Below are positions 5,757 to 5,824 of a stretch of DNA of 5,824 nucleotides, piece after piece. Location of the stretch: contig NVRG01000107.1 of assembly GCA_002400805.1 (NCBI GenBank), positions 1 through 5,824 on the forward strand. Reading direction: 5' to 3'. Within the stretch, counting starts at the first letter, position 1; each line of letters begins with the position of its first letter. Below the pieces are notes generated by a model that did not search any database, had not been told where the DNA came from, and saw only the letters and a list, made by a program, of their open reading frames with translations. The position numbers were made by a program, and so were the translations under genes. The DNA is from Gammaproteobacteria bacterium. Its GTDB lineage: Bacteria > Pseudomonadota > Gammaproteobacteria > Nitrosococcales > Methylophagaceae.

Positions 5757-5824
5757 ATGAAATTACATTATCAGATCACCGGCTCTGGCAAACCGCTACT
5801 AGTTATACACGGACTGTTTGGTTC
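5757..5824 (+). CDS. Alpha/beta-hydrolase (YbfF-like esterase), N-terminal start only
   Basis: Only the first 22 codons are present; the gene runs off the window. The peptide MKLHYQITGSGKPLLVIHGLFG has the N-terminal hallmark of alpha/beta-hydrolases: a first strand with polar residues, a G-x-G-x-P turn, then the LLVIHGLFG strand whose HG forms the oxyanion-hole region. The HGLFGS version is typical of the YbfF-type acyl-CoA/ester hydrolase group. The nucleophile elbow (GxSxG) is outside the window. An in-frame TAA at 5751-5753 fixes the ATG at 5757 as the only likely start; no clear Shine-Dalgarno sequence is visible. It diverges from the small - strand gene, so the genes do not form one operon. 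Confidence 0.8.
   Translation, partial: MKLHYQITGSGKPLLVIHGLFG

Noticed and set aside
1..5824. Mobile element, CRISPR array, tRNA or rRNA
   Set aside because: No transposase or integrase sequence, terminal inverted repeats, regularly spaced repeats, or tRNA-like cloverleaf was seen; the genes are tightly packed and continuous in style.

Overview
The window (5,824 bp, moderately AT-rich, densely coding) looks like a gammaproteobacterial chromosome. The main reason is an adjacent fabA-fabB pair encoding anaerobic unsaturated fatty acid synthesis; this two-gene arrangement is familiar from Pseudomonas and relatives and is not the Enterobacteriaceae/Vibrio layout. The base composition is too AT-rich for a typical Pseudomonas, so a marine or low-GC gammaproteobacterium is more likely. 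Genus cannot be fixed from the sequence alone.

Left half (1-3634): a type I secretion locus on the + strand. It holds the C-terminal end of an ABC exporter (1-123), a HlyD/LapC-type periplasmic adaptor (128-1459), a LuxR/NarL-fold regulator with a degenerate receiver domain (1477-2109), an AT-rich 144-bp gap with promoter-like and palindromic sequence, then a TolC/LapE-type outer-membrane channel (2254-3582) closed by a strong intrinsic terminator (3605-3634). Together the exporter, adaptor and channel would form one continuous conduit from cytoplasm to exterior. The closest functional analogues are the LapBCE systems that secrete giant biofilm adhesins. No substrate gene is in the window.

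Right half (3635-5516): a fabAB operon. An extended -10 promoter with an upstream 12-bp perfect palindrome precedes fabA (3743-4258). fabB follows after a 6-9 bp gap, and a perfect 13-bp hairpin terminator (5488-5516) ends the unit. FabA makes and isomerises the C10 unsaturated intermediate and FabB elongates it, so the pair sets membrane unsaturation.

Right edge: a small unrecognised gene on the - strand shares the bidirectional terminator with fabB. Its most likely start is a GTG at 5692. Diverging from it is the start of an alpha/beta-hydrolase gene (5757 onward) that runs off the window.

The most interesting item is the regulator inside the secretion locus: its phosphoacceptor Asp is replaced by His, and it carries a WVER sequence where VpsT-type c-di-GMP-binding regulators have W[FLM][TS]R. 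No RNA gene, insertion sequence, CRISPR array or attachment site was seen. The rest is ordinary housekeeping or secretion content.
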